From: Pelagicoccus sp. SDUM812005 | GTDB lineage: Bacteria; Verrucomicrobiota; Verrucomicrobiia; Opitutales; Opitutaceae | Direction: 5' to 3' | Assembly (NCBI RefSeq): GCF_031127875.1 | Contig: NZ_JARXIA010000007.1 | Span: forward strand, 1-64,000 | Length of the DNA: 64,000 nt | Shown: one piece after another, positions 40,923 through 48,640 of the stretch | Numbering within the stretch: the stretch's first letter is position 1 | Layout of the letters: each line of letters begins with the position of its first letter | Notes under the pieces: generated by a model | Seen by the model: only the letters and a program-made list of their open reading frames with translations | Database searches by the model: none | Told to the model about the DNA's origin: nothing | Translations under genes and position numbers: made by a program

Positions 40923-42107
40923 ATGATAAAAGCAGCTTTGATCGGCGTCTCGAGTTACGGTCGCGTGCACTTGAGGATGATCGACCACATGGTGGCGAAG
41001 GGAGAGCTGGAGCTGGTGGCTGCGACGGTCATCAACCAGGAGGAGGAGGCGGAGCTCTGCGCTAAGCTGAAAGCGGGAGGCTGCGAGTTGTTTCGCGACT
41101 ACGAAGAAATGTTGGCTGCCTGGAAGGGGCGGCTCGACCTGTGCATGATCCCGACGCCTATCTTCCTGCACGAGGAGATGACCATGGCGGCATTGGAGGC
41201 CGAGGCCAACGTCCTGATCGAAAAGCCGCTCGCTCCGGAGACGGAAGCGTGCCGCCGGATCATCGAGCGAGCGAAAGCGGCTGATCGCTTCGTGGCGGTC
41301 GGATTCCAGAAGATGCACTGCCCGGTGACCCGGCAGGTCAAGCGAGACCTGGCGGCAGGCGTTCTGGGCGAGTTGCGGGAGATCCGGGGCATTACGCTTT
41401 GGCCGCGTGGGGTGCACTACTTTTCGCGCAATGCGTGGGCTGGGCGCGTGAGCGTGGGCGATTCCTTGGTTTTGGATTCGCCCGTGAGCAACGCGGCCGC
41501 CCATTTCTTGCACCTGATGCTTTATTGGGCGGGGGGATCGACCGATTCCGTCGCATCCATCGTAAGCTCCCTGCGAGCGGAAACCTTTCGCGCGAACGAT
41601 ATCGAGAATTTCGATACGGCTAGCCTGCGGGGCGAGACGGAGGCGGGCGTGCCCGTGACCTTTATCGCGTCCCACGCCAGCCGTGAGACGGTGAACCCCA
41701 CGATCCGCATCGTCGGAACGAAGGGCGAGATCGAGTGGATCAAGGACGAAGCGGCTTACTATCGCATCGATGGCGAGCCCGAGCGGCGCTACGACTTGAC
41801 CGGAGACGAGGAGGAAGTGCGGGCCATGATCGAGGCGATCGCGCGTCGCATCGCTGGCGAGGACGCTGAGCTCTGCGAGCCTGTGCACGCCTTGCCGCAT
41901 GCGGAGGTGGTCGAAGCCCTCTACCGAGGATTTGAACCGCAGAGCATTGCGGAGTCCTTCGTGGAGGAGGTCGAATCGGACGGCGGCGTTTTCCGAGTGG
42001 TCAAAGGCTTGGAGGATATCGCGGTAAACGCATTCGAGCGCGGCGTGCTTTTCAGCGAAGTGGGCGCTCCGTGGGGAGGCGTCAAGGTAGCGCCTTTGCG
42101 GAAGTAG
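40923..42107 (+). CDS. Gfo/Idh/MocA family oxidoreductase
   Basis: 394 residues. An NAD(P)-binding Rossmann start (KAALIGVSSYGRVHL) and the EKPLAPE motif (about 100) with DLCMIPTPIFLH are typical of sugar dehydrogenases of the Gfo/Idh/MocA family. The second half, with HFLHLMLYWAG and an IRIVGTKGEIEW segment, is the substrate domain. It probably oxidises or isomerises a sugar or uronate set free by the neighbouring lyases and hydrolases. It is divergent from lacI and has a REP-like element 29 bp after its stop. Confidence 0.85.
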   Translation: MIKAALIGVSSYGRVHLRMIDHMVAKGELELVAATVINQEEEAELCAKLKAGGCELFRDYEEMLAAWKGRLDLCMIPTPIFLHEEMTMAALEAEANVLIEKPLAPETEACRRIIERAKAADRFVAVGFQKMHCPVTRQVKRDLAAGVLGELREIRGITLWPRGVHYFSRNAWAGRVSVGDSLVLDSPVSNAAAHFLHLMLYWAGGSTDSVASIVSSLRAETFRANDIENFDTASLRGETEAGVPVTFIASHASRETVNPTIRIVGTKGEIEWIKDEAAYYRIDGEPERRYDLTGDEEEVRAMIEAIARRIAGEDAELCEPVHALPHAEVVEALYRGFEPQSIAESFVEEVESDGGVFRVVKGLEDIAVNAFERGVLFSEVGAPWGGVKVAPLRK

Positions 42108-42135
42108 CAGCTCTGCTCTGTCTGTTCGGGGCGTT

Positions 42136-42239
42136 TAGAGCGTTTTTCGTTTAGTTAGCGTACTGTGTGATGAGGGAAACGCGGCGTGCCCGGCGGTCCC
42201 GCCCTACCTTATGCGAATGATCAAACGAAAAATGCTCTA
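42136..42239. repeat. Palindromic REP/MITE-like element, copy 1
   Basis: A 104-bp element with terminal inverted arms of about 28 bp (TAGAGCGTTTTTCGTTT ... AAACGAAAAATGCTCTA). The centre contains a GC-rich segment (GCCCGGCGGTCCCGCC). A second copy at 58047-58151 is about 93% identical. It lies just downstream of a plus-strand gene, so it may fold into a large hairpin in mRNA or be a small mobile element. Confidence 0.85.
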
Positions 42240-42291
42240 GCTGTCGCTGCCAGGCCTTGGATGAGGCCGCGCCTTATCCGGCGGGGCGGGC

Positions 42292-42309
42292 TTCCCGTCG
42301 AGACGGGAA
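42292..42309. terminator. Perfect hairpin after the CE7 gene
   Basis: TTCCCGTC-GA-GACGGGAA, perfect 8-bp arms, 27 bp after the minus-strand CE7 stop. No strong T-run follows, so its role as a terminator is uncertain. Confidence 0.4.
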
Positions 42310-42335
42310 AGCGCCGCGTTGCGGGGAGCGTCCTT

Positions 42336-43643
42336 TTAATTCTTGCCGGCGATCTTTAGGATTCGCTGGAAGGTTTGCTCGCGGAAGGGCTCCGAGGCGG
42401 TGTGGCCCATGTCGACCTGGATTGTGAGATCCTTGGGCGCGGTGATGACGTTGTAAGCTGAATACATGCTGGTGGGCGGGCAGACGGTGTCGTTGTAGCC
42501 GAATGCGAAGCTGCCCGGAACGGTGAGGCGCTTGGCGAAGTTGACTCCGTCGTAGTAGGCGGTGGTGGCGATCATGTCTTCGTTGCGATAGCGATCGTAC
42601 TTGAACATCTTGGGCCAGCCGCCGGCCCGCTGGTGGAGGGTGCCGGTGACGTCGCAGTAGGCGGGGTAGTTGGCGACGAGCCCGGTGACGCGCTTGTCGA
42701 GCGCGGAGGTGACGATGCTGAGGAATCCGCCTTGGCTGCCGCCGTAGACGATAAGGGTTTCGCCGTCCCAGTTGGGGTGGGTGGTCAGGATGTCGAGCGC
42801 CTTGACGCAACCGAGGAAGACTCGGCGGAAGTAGTACTCGTCGCGATCGTTGAGGTTGTAGCCCCAGTAGTTGTGAAGGCCAGCGTACCTGAGGTTTGAA
42901 TACACGTCGCCTTCAAGGTCGATGGGGATGCTGTGGATACCGATTTGGAAGGCGATGAAGCCAGCTTCCGCGAGTTGCATGTTTCCGGTATAGGAGCGAA
43001 CGCCGGCTCCGGGGACTTGCAGGACTGCGGGAAACTTGCCTTCCTTGTTCGGTTCGGTGAGCACGCCGTAGAAAGGGGCTTCGCCGTCCAGCTTGCCCCA
43101 AGATTGGTAGCGTACCTTGTAGGCGTTCACCTCGGGTGTATTGAGTTCTGGATACGGTTTTTTGAGAGGACGAAGGTCGATCTGCTTGAGGGTTTCGAGC
43201 TGCTTGTCCCAGTACTCGTCGAAGTCGTCGGGTTCGCTTTGAGTGGGGCGGATTTGCTCGGGGCTGAAGGCGGCGGTGGCCTTGGCGGAGTAGCTTTTTC
43301 CGTCTAGGGTAACGGAGGCGTTGCAGCGCAGGAAGCCGGGCTGGCTGAGGGGAGCTGCTTGGAAGGAGAAGCGCCCGTCTCGCAGGGTGGCGGTTCGGGT
43401 TTCGCCCTCGTAGAGCTCGGGACCGACCTGGTAGGATACCTCGACGTCGTCGAGGACGTTGCCGTGGGCGTGCAGCAGGATGGTGAAGGTGACGGGCTCG
43501 CCGAGCTTGTAGGTCCAGTCGGCACGGTCGGGGGCGACGGTGAGCTCCGGGATTTGCACGAAGGCGGGGGCTTCGGTTTGCGCTTTGGCGAAGCTTGCGA
43601 TGCAGAGGCTGGCGAGGACTAGCAGTTTTAGGGGATATGGCAT
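42336..43643 (-). CDS. Acetyl xylan esterase / CE7-like alpha/beta hydrolase
   Basis: 435 residues with a signal peptide (about 1-21, ending KAQ). An N-terminal beta-sandwich (about 25-125) precedes an AXE1/CE7 hydrolase. The catalytic set is visible: GGSQGG with Ser303, GYNDTVCPP with Asp385 and DMGHTA with His414. PGAGVRSYTGN and GIHSIP fit the family core. It removes acetyl groups from polysaccharide in the periplasm or outside the cell. It converges towards the Gfo/Idh gene and lies beside the FG-GAP gene of the same locus. The substrate polymer is inferred to be acetylated. Confidence 0.85.
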   Translation of the reverse strand: MPYPLKLLVLASLCIASFAKAQTEAPAFVQIPELTVAPDRADWTYKLGEPVTFTILLHAHGNVLDDVEVSYQVGPELYEGETRTATLRDGRFSFQAAPLSQPGFLRCNASVTLDGKSYSAKATAAFSPEQIRPTQSEPDDFDEYWDKQLETLKQIDLRPLKKPYPELNTPEVNAYKVRYQSWGKLDGEAPFYGVLTEPNKEGKFPAVLQVPGAGVRSYTGNMQLAEAGFIAFQIGIHSIPIDLEGDVYSNLRYAGLHNYWGYNLNDRDEYYFRRVFLGCVKALDILTTHPNWDGETLIVYGGSQGGFLSIVTSALDKRVTGLVANYPAYCDVTGTLHQRAGGWPKMFKYDRYRNEDMIATTAYYDGVNFAKRLTVPGSFAFGYNDTVCPPTSMYSAYNVITAPKDLTIQVDMGHTASEPFREQTFQRILKIAGKN

Positions 43644-43719
43644 TTTTTTGCGTATTGAAATTAAGAGTACGCTTTAAATATGCAGTTGTGCAAAGGAGGG
43701 GCGACGGGCTTCTCGTTGA

Positions 43720-44976
43720 CTAAAGATTCTCGCTGCGGGTCCAGAGGGTGATGCGGCTGAGATTCTCGAACGGTGGGTAGGCCTGGAAGGTTCCGGTGAC
43801 GAGCTCGGGCGTTCCGTCTCCGTCGAAGTCGGCGGAGTCCACCACGACGAGGTGGGTAGGGGAGCGGGCGAGGGGATGGAGTTGGTAGCTGCCGTCCGGC
43901 TGGGCGAGGTAGGCGGCGAGCGAAATGGGCTTGTTTTCCCAATGGTTGAAGCAGCTGGTGACGAGGAGATCGAGGCGGCCGTCGGCGTTGAGATCGACGG
44001 CGTGAGGGCTGAAGGCACCGGGGAAGTCGGCGACGCGTTGGTAGCGGAAGCGGCCGTTTTCGTTGTAGAGAACCTGCAGTCCGTGGTGGGGGCGGGGACC
44101 GGGCCGGGCGTAGTCGAAGCCGTCGCCGTTGGTGTAGAGGATGTCCAGGTCGCCGTCGGCATCGAGGTCGGCAAGGGAGAGCCCGCTGCTGCCGTAGTCT
44201 TGGTTGCTGGAGGCGAAGAGGACTTGGTTTTGGAAGCTGCCTTGGCCGTCGCCTTTGAAGCAGTGAACTTCTTCCCATTGCTGGGAAATGAGGGCGACGA
44301 TATCGAGGTGGCCGTCGCCATCGAGGTCGGCGATCGGAGTGTGGATGGCCCCGGGAAGGGCGAGAAGCGGGTGACTGTCGAACTGCCAGTTTCCCTTGTT
44401 CTCCAGCCAGCGGACTTCGCCTTGCTCGTATCCAAATTGTCCTACAACGAGGTCGAGGTTGCCATCGCCGTCGAGGTCGCCTGCTTGCAGGTCGGTAACG
44501 CGAGCGATTTGGCTTGCGATGACGCGCCGCTCGAAGGTGCGGGGGGCAGTTTGCTCGAGGATTTCGATGGAGCCGATCTGCTGGTTGCTGGGGAAGATGA
44601 TGCCCATGCAGGCTACGAGGAGGTCGAGGTCGCCGTCTTGGTCGATGTCGCAGGCTTCGACGTGGGCAGGTCCGGCCGTTTGCTCGTTGAGGGCTTGCTC
44701 CTCGAAACTTAGGCCGCCGAGGCCGTAGAGGGCGGAGATGCGGTGGAGCCGTCCGTCGGCCGCGACGACGTCGAGCTGTCCGTCGCCGTCGAGGTCGGCG
44801 ATGCAGAGGTCGGTGATCCAGGCTTCGCCCTCCGGCAGGTTGCCGATGGGGCTGGGCGCGTAGGCGGGAGCGGGGAGGGAGTCGGATGCTCCGCTGGCTG
44901 GAGGCGGAGCGAGGGCGGCGGAGATGAGGCCGGCGCCCGCGATGGCGAGGCTGAAATTGCTGGGTAGTCGGGGCAT
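43720..44976 (-). CDS. Secreted FG-GAP/VCBS repeat protein
   Basis: 418 residues with a signal peptide or membrane anchor (SLAIAGAGLISAALA). Seven or more calcium-loop repeats follow (DLDGDGQLD, DIDQDGDLD, DLDGDGNLD, DLDGDGHLD, DLDADGDLD, DLNADGRLD, DFDGDGTPE), about 55 residues apart, predicting a seven-bladed beta-propeller. No catalytic motif is seen. Such proteins commonly accompany polysaccharide loci in Planctomycetes and Verrucomicrobia; a binding or scaffold role is likely but unproven. It is divergent from the TPR gene with 166 bp between them, including a candidate operator at 45033-45048. Confidence 0.8.
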   Translation of the reverse strand: MPRLPSNFSLAIAGAGLISAALAPPPASGASDSLPAPAYAPSPIGNLPEGEAWITDLCIADLDGDGQLDVVAADGRLHRISALYGLGGLSFEEQALNEQTAGPAHVEACDIDQDGDLDLLVACMGIIFPSNQQIGSIEILEQTAPRTFERRVIASQIARVTDLQAGDLDGDGNLDLVVGQFGYEQGEVRWLENKGNWQFDSHPLLALPGAIHTPIADLDGDGHLDIVALISQQWEEVHCFKGDGQGSFQNQVLFASSNQDYGSSGLSLADLDADGDLDILYTNGDGFDYARPGPRPHHGLQVLYNENGRFRYQRVADFPGAFSPHAVDLNADGRLDLLVTSCFNHWENKPISLAAYLAQPDGSYQLHPLARSPTHLVVVDSADFDGDGTPELVTGTFQAYPPFENLSRITLWTRSENL

Positions 44977-45032
44977 GTCGGGGCGCGTAGGAGTGCTGCT
45001 ATGCTGCGGCGACTACGGAGACTTTAAAGGTT

Positions 45033-45048
45033 ATGAATATTTAGTCAT
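45033..45048. promoter_or_regulatory. Candidate operator, TTTAGTCATA site 2
   Basis: ATGAATATTTAGTCAT, an imperfect palindrome (ATGAnTA / TAnTCAT) in the gap between the divergent FG-GAP and TPR genes. Confidence 0.5.
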
Positions 45049-45142
45049 TGCCTATGGGCGGGGGATTCCGCTTTTCCGCTAGGCCTGAGCGGGCAAATGG
45101 TGAGAGAGTGCCTATCGCTCTCCGTGTGCCCCTAGAGACCCC

Positions 45143-46897
45143 ATGATTTGTATGAATAGCCCCGCCGCTTCCAGGCTTGTCCTGTTGCTCCTCTGCTCGC
45201 TGGTTGCGGGCGGATGGGTGGAGCGTCTGGAGGGGAGCGCCTTGCCGCGCTTGGAGGATTCGGATCTGGGAGGGGACTCGGTTTTCGAGCGAGCCTATCG
45301 CAGCTATTGGGAGAAGAGCGGGGCTAGCGCGTTGGATGCGCTGCGGCTGGGGATGTTCTTTCATGCCAACGCGTTCTTGCACGAGGCTGGGCGCTGCTAT
45401 GCGTACGTGGCGGATTTGGAGGGCGGAGAGGTTTCGGATCGGGCTGCTTACTTGGAAGCCTGCGTCCGGGAGGAGCTAGGCGAACGCGAGGCGGCTCGGA
45501 CGCTGCTTGAGGGGCTGCTGGATCGGGGGCTCGACTATCCGTTGGCGCGGTTGCGCTTGGCGCGGCTGCGCGAATCTCAAGGCGAGAGGGTTGAGACTAT
45601 GTACGAGCAATGCTTGGAAGTGGCGGAAAGTTTTGCGGGAGCCTCGATTGCCTTGGCCAAGGGGGCGATGAGAGCCGGGAAGTGGAAGCAGGCAGAACGG
45701 CTTTTGCAGGACTGCTTGCAACGGGACCGGCAGTGCGGGGATGCGGCCTTGCTTTTGGCGAACCTCTACGCGGGGCAGGGCGACGACCAGCGGGCCCAGC
45801 GTTACTTGGACCTCGGTCAAGGGAATCCTAGGCACACCTCGACTCGAGACCCGTGGTTGGATGAGGTGCGATCGTATCGATATGGCGAATACCGTTTGTC
45901 GTGCGACGCGGACGAATTGTTTACCGCCCTGCGCTTCGAGGAAGCGGGAGCGGTGTTGGAAAGAGGGATTCGGCTGTATCCCGAAAGCGGAGAGCTTTGG
46001 CTCGGTTTGGCTAAGCTGGAGTTCGCTTCCGACCGTCGAGAGGCGGCCTTTGCCGCGATCGAGAAAGCGGTTTCCTGTGCGGATGCCCGGGCTCAGGCCT
46101 TTGCCATCTACGGGGAGGAACTGTATCGAGATGGGAAATACGAGGCAGCATTGAGCATTTGCTCGCGGGCGTTGGAGCACGAGGTTGCGTCGTCGCGCAT
46201 CGCATTGGTGGAGGCTCGCTGCCTGCGGGAGTTGGGAGAGACCGGGAAGGCGCAGGAGGCGCTGGAATCGGCTCTGCTTCGGTTTCGCTTCGATGCTGGC
46301 TTGCTCGAAGCCAGCGGTGACCTGGCCCGAGAGGAAGGCCGTTGGGATCTGGCCCTGGCCCGCTTCAAGGAAGCGTCCAAGGGGCGTCCCATGGATGCTT
46401 CCCTTTATGCGAAGCGCTTGTCGGTGGCGATCCAGGCGAGAGCTTGGGACGAGGCGGAGGCGGCGCTGGATACGCTTGCGTTGCGGTTGCCGACGGAGGG
46501 ATCGCTCGCGCGCTTGAAATCTCAATACTGGTTGGCCCGAGCTTTGGATTTCGCGGAATCAGGGGATCGCGAGTCGTGGTTGGGAGCCTTGACGAAGGCC
46601 TTCGAGAGCGATCGCGGCAACGAGTCCTTGTTTCGGCAGGTGGCGGCTCCTCTGGTTGGAGGCGAGGAGTGGGCTGCTTTGCTCAAGCTCGTTGGCGAGG
46701 CGAAGGGGAGTCTCGCCGAGAGCGTGTTCGTTCTAAAGATGGAAGGGGTGGCCCTGCTGCAGTTGGAGCGCTACGAAGAAGGGGTTCTGGCTTTGCAGGC
46801 GGCCCGAAAGCGGGCTCTTGCCCAAGGGGAGCATCTTGAGGCGCAACGATTGGCCGCCCTCATCGAGAGACTGGCGAAGGAGGCTGATTCTGTTTAG
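45143..46897 (+). CDS. Exported tetratricopeptide-repeat protein
   Basis: 584 residues with a signal peptide (LVLLLLCSLVAGG). The rest is made of helical TPR-like units about 34 residues long, for example LQDCLQRDRQCGDAALLLANLYAGQGDDQRAQRYL, AGAVLERGIRLYPESGELWLGLAKLEF and LEASGDLAREEGRWDLALARFKEA. It has no enzymatic motif and likely serves as a scaffold. It is divergent from the FG-GAP gene and just upstream of the lyase operon; the stop codon overlaps operator-like site 3. ATG at 45143 or 45152 are equally possible starts. Confidence 0.8.
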   Translation: MICMNSPAASRLVLLLLCSLVAGGWVERLEGSALPRLEDSDLGGDSVFERAYRSYWEKSGASALDALRLGMFFHANAFLHEAGRCYAYVADLEGGEVSDRAAYLEACVREELGEREAARTLLEGLLDRGLDYPLARLRLARLRESQGERVETMYEQCLEVAESFAGASIALAKGAMRAGKWKQAERLLQDCLQRDRQCGDAALLLANLYAGQGDDQRAQRYLDLGQGNPRHTSTRDPWLDEVRSYRYGEYRLSCDADELFTALRFEEAGAVLERGIRLYPESGELWLGLAKLEFASDRREAAFAAIEKAVSCADARAQAFAIYGEELYRDGKYEAALSICSRALEHEVASSRIALVEARCLRELGETGKAQEALESALLRFRFDAGLLEASGDLAREEGRWDLALARFKEASKGRPMDASLYAKRLSVAIQARAWDEAEAALDTLALRLPTEGSLARLKSQYWLARALDFAESGDRESWLGALTKAFESDRGNESLFRQVAAPLVGGEEWAALLKLVGEAKGSLAESVFVLKMEGVALLQLERYEEGVLALQAARKRALAQGEHLEAQRLAALIERLAKEADSV

Positions 46898-46905
46898 TCA
46901 TAGGG
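46893..46905. promoter_or_regulatory. Candidate operator, TTTAGTCATA site 3
   Basis: TTTAGTCATAGGG, identical over 13 bases to site 1. It overlaps the stop codon of the TPR gene and lies 34 bp before the lyase-operon start. Confidence 0.5.
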
Positions 46906-46938
46906 TGGGGATTGTTCGCAGAGAAGGATGCTAACTAA

Positions 46939-48639
46939 ATGGAAATTTTTCGAATGAAAGCGTATACCCTAATTGTACTGCTCGCCCTTTTCGGGTTGGG
47001 ACCCGGAGTTTTTGGCAAATCGTCTGTTCCGCAAGCGGTGCCGACGTTTGACTGTATCGGTCTGCGGTGGGCGCCGAAGGAAGGGGCGAGCGATGTTGTC
47101 TGCTCGGTGCGCTACCGGGAAAAGGGAACCTCCGAGTGGCGGGAAGCCTTGCCGCTTTGGTTCGACGACTACGTTCACGAGGAAGCTCCGCAGTATCGCG
47201 ACGAGTATCGCGGCAGCATCGTTGGCTTGCGGGACGGCACGCGCTACGAGGTGGAATTGAGCTTGGAGTCTGGCCTCGCTCGGGAGCGGATCGAAGTGGA
47301 AACGTGGAGTTCCGACTTCAAGATCGCCCGAGTGGTGACCTTGCCGGAGCGTCTGGAGGAGACGCTCACGATACGGGAAGGCGGGAATCCGAAAGATGGA
47401 TACGTGCTCTACCAGGCCAGCGAAGGCGGCACGGTTATTGATGGACGGAACCGGGACGATGCGAACGTGCGGGTGGAGGCGAACTTCGTGATCCTGCGCG
47501 GCTTGACTCTTGTAGGGGCAGCTCGCCATGGAGTGCACTTGGGAAAGGTGCAGAACGTAGTGGTCGAGGACTGCGACATATCTGGCTGGGGACAGGACTT
47601 GGACGATGGTTGGGGGCGGAATTTCGATTCCGCGATCTTCCACGAGACGAAGGACGGCGAGGAGAAGACGCTGCAGCGAATCGTGATCCAAAACAACCGG
47701 ATGCACCATCCGCGCTCCAACTCGAATTCCTGGATGCAAGCGAGGGAGAGTCGCAACGGCAGTCGCCATCCGATCGGCCCGCAGGCGATCTCCTTCATCA
47801 ACGGGGAAGGGGAAATCGTTATCCGGCATAATCGCATCTATTCCGATTGGGACCACATGTTCAACGATGCCATGGGCGAGTGGCATAATTTTGGATACGG
47901 CGGCTTTCCGGTTCGTGATTCCGATATCTATGGAAATTGGGTTTCGCACTGCTGGGACGACGGCTTGGAGATCGAGGGCGCTAACTTGAACGTGCGCGTG
48001 TGGGGAAACGTGATCGACAGCACCTTCGGCGCGATCGCGACTGCGGGCACCTCGGTAGGACCCTGTTACATCTTTCGCAACATCTACCTGCGCTCCCGCA
48101 AGGGGCCTGATTCCTATCGGGGGCAGTTCTTCCTGAAGCTCGGGGGCGAGCCAAGGAGCGAACCCTATGCCCAAGGGCGCATCTACGTTTTTCACAACAC
48201 CATCCTGCAGCCGGAACCTTGGGAGGGGACGAGCGAGAGTTCGGGAGCTCAGGCCGGACTGAAGCTTAGCACAGGCAAGAAGGTTCAAGTGAATATCCAA
48301 AGCCGCAACAACATCCTTTGGCTGCGGCACGACACGGGACATGCTATCTACGATGGTCAGCTAAGCGAGCGAAACGATTTTAACTACGATCTCTACAACG
48401 GAAAAGTGCTCGGGCATGAGTCTAGCCAAAGCGAAGGGATCGTGGGCGTACCTGTATTCGCAGAACCGTTACGCGAAGGCGCTGGGTGGGCTTTGCCGCT
48501 TGCGGAGGATAGTCCGGGATTTGGCGAAGCAGTGGTATTGCCAAACTTCAACGACGATTATTCGGGGGAGGGTCCCGATATGGGAGCCATCGAATCCGGG
48601 AAGCCCTTGCCTGACTTCTTTCCAGCTTCGGACTCGTGA
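46939..48639 (+). CDS. Secreted right-handed beta-helix protein, possible polysaccharide lyase or epimerase
   Basis: 566 residues. A signal peptide (LIVLLALFGLGPGVFG) is followed by an N-terminal fibronectin-III-like domain (about 35-115), then a parallel beta-helix (about 140-480) with repeats such as VILRGLTLVGAARHGVHLG, VVVEDCDISGW, IVIQNNRMHHP, EIVIRHNRIYSDWDH and VRVWGNVIDSTFGAI. Helix proteins of this kind include PL6- and PL9-type lyases and C5-epimerases, but the family cannot be fixed without a search. AGAAGGA lies 12 bases upstream of the ATG at 46939. It is followed after one base by the PL8 gene, so the two are made together and probably act on the same polymer. Confidence 0.7.
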   Translation: MEIFRMKAYTLIVLLALFGLGPGVFGKSSVPQAVPTFDCIGLRWAPKEGASDVVCSVRYREKGTSEWREALPLWFDDYVHEEAPQYRDEYRGSIVGLRDGTRYEVELSLESGLARERIEVETWSSDFKIARVVTLPERLEETLTIREGGNPKDGYVLYQASEGGTVIDGRNRDDANVRVEANFVILRGLTLVGAARHGVHLGKVQNVVVEDCDISGWGQDLDDGWGRNFDSAIFHETKDGEEKTLQRIVIQNNRMHHPRSNSNSWMQARESRNGSRHPIGPQAISFINGEGEIVIRHNRIYSDWDHMFNDAMGEWHNFGYGGFPVRDSDIYGNWVSHCWDDGLEIEGANLNVRVWGNVIDSTFGAIATAGTSVGPCYIFRNIYLRSRKGPDSYRGQFFLKLGGEPRSEPYAQGRIYVFHNTILQPEPWEGTSESSGAQAGLKLSTGKKVQVNIQSRNNILWLRHDTGHAIYDGQLSERNDFNYDLYNGKVLGHESSQSEGIVGVPVFAEPLREGAGWALPLAEDSPGFGEAVVLPNFNDDYSGEGPDMGAIESGKPLPDFFPASDS

Positions 48640-48640
48640 T

